This document shows positions 6,016 to 6,120 of a stretch of 6,120 nt of DNA, in pieces. Positions within the stretch are counted from its first letter, which is position 1, and every line of letters begins with the position of its first letter. The notes under the pieces are model-generated. The model did not search any database, was not told the DNA's origin, and saw nothing but the letters and a program-made list of their open reading frames with translations. The translations under genes were made by a program, and so were the position numbers. This DNA comes from Pseudomonadota bacterium (GTDB taxonomy: Bacteria > Myxococcota_A > UBA796 > SXON01), in NCBI GenBank assembly GCA_005776735.1, contig SXOM01000522.1, forward strand, positions 1 to 6,120. The letters are read 5' to 3'.

Positions 6016-6120
6016 TCGCGACCGGGGGTCCGCTCTGGGGGGCGCGCCGCGACCCACCGGTCGGCGGCAGGTTCGCCGCGCGCCCCGCGCCACGCGCGAG
6101 CCCACGCCGCCGCCACGCCC
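6012..6120 (-). CDS. Possible C-terminal end of a gene entering from the right edge
   Basis: On the minus strand a frame is open from the right edge to a TAG read from the complement of 6012-6014. It gives 35 visible residues ending in ADRWVAARPPERTPGRD. Its composition (Ala, Arg, Trp, Pro, Glu, with G or C in most third positions) looks more protein-like than the Arg-rich alternatives, and I see no other candidate for this stretch. Its stop overlaps that of the small membrane protein in the palindrome CTAG, which would make a tight convergent pair. The fragment is too short to assign a family. Confidence 0.4.
   Translation of the reverse strand, partial: GVAAAWARAWRGARGEPAADRWVAARPPERTPGRD
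6039..6086. repeat. Inverted repeat forming a strong GC hairpin, possible terminator
   Basis: The arm ggggcgcgccgcga at 6039-6052 pairs with tcgccgcgcgcccc at 6073-6086, 14 base pairs with one mismatch around a 20-base loop. It starts 24 bases after the stop of the small membrane protein gene, a suitable place for a terminator of that transcript. There is no T-run after either arm, so it is not a classic intrinsic terminator. If the minus-strand frame here is a real gene, the hairpin lies inside its coding sequence. GC-rich DNA gives such repeats easily. Confidence 0.45.

Overview
The window is very GC-rich DNA, with G or C dominating codon third positions throughout. It most resembles the chromosome of a Gram-negative bacterium with two membranes. 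The short lipoprotein signal followed by an Asp/Thr repeat linker (DTADTDTADT) is a style common in environmental Myxococcota and related former Deltaproteobacteria. That assignment is an inference from sequence style; there is no marker gene here.

Left part (1-3864, + strand): the end of a heavy-metal efflux operon. The first 592 bases are the C-terminal part of a CusB-like periplasmic adaptor. It runs through a GTGA start/stop overlap into a complete CusA-like RND pump of 1091 residues. The three periplasmic methionines that bind Cu(I)/Ag(I) in E. coli CusA align with methionines here, as do the proton-relay residues, so monovalent copper or silver export is the best guess. The pump carries an unusual Gly/Ala/Met-rich insertion of about 50 residues and keeps only two of the four accessory methionine pairs of CusA. 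Adaptor and pump would work together with an outer-membrane channel that is not in the window.

Middle part (3836-5008, - strand): a membrane-anchored calcineurin-like metallophosphoesterase of the YkuE/YaeI type, with four predicted N-terminal membrane helices and a complete metal-binding motif set. It converges on the pump gene, and the two reading frames overlap by 29 bases.

Right part (5009-6120): a 79-base divergent intergenic region, then a small lipoprotein with an Asp/Thr linker and a probable beta-sandwich (galactose-binding-like) domain, then a 76-residue single-pass membrane protein with a Cys cluster inside its helix. Beyond it, a minus-strand frame that enters from outside the window may be the C-terminus of another gene, with its stop codon overlapping that of the small membrane protein in a CTAG. 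A strong GC hairpin lies in this last stretch.

I see no RNA gene, insertion sequence, CRISPR array or recognisable defence or biosynthetic system. The window looks like ordinary chromosome with some uncommon details, mainly in the pump and in the two small envelope proteins.
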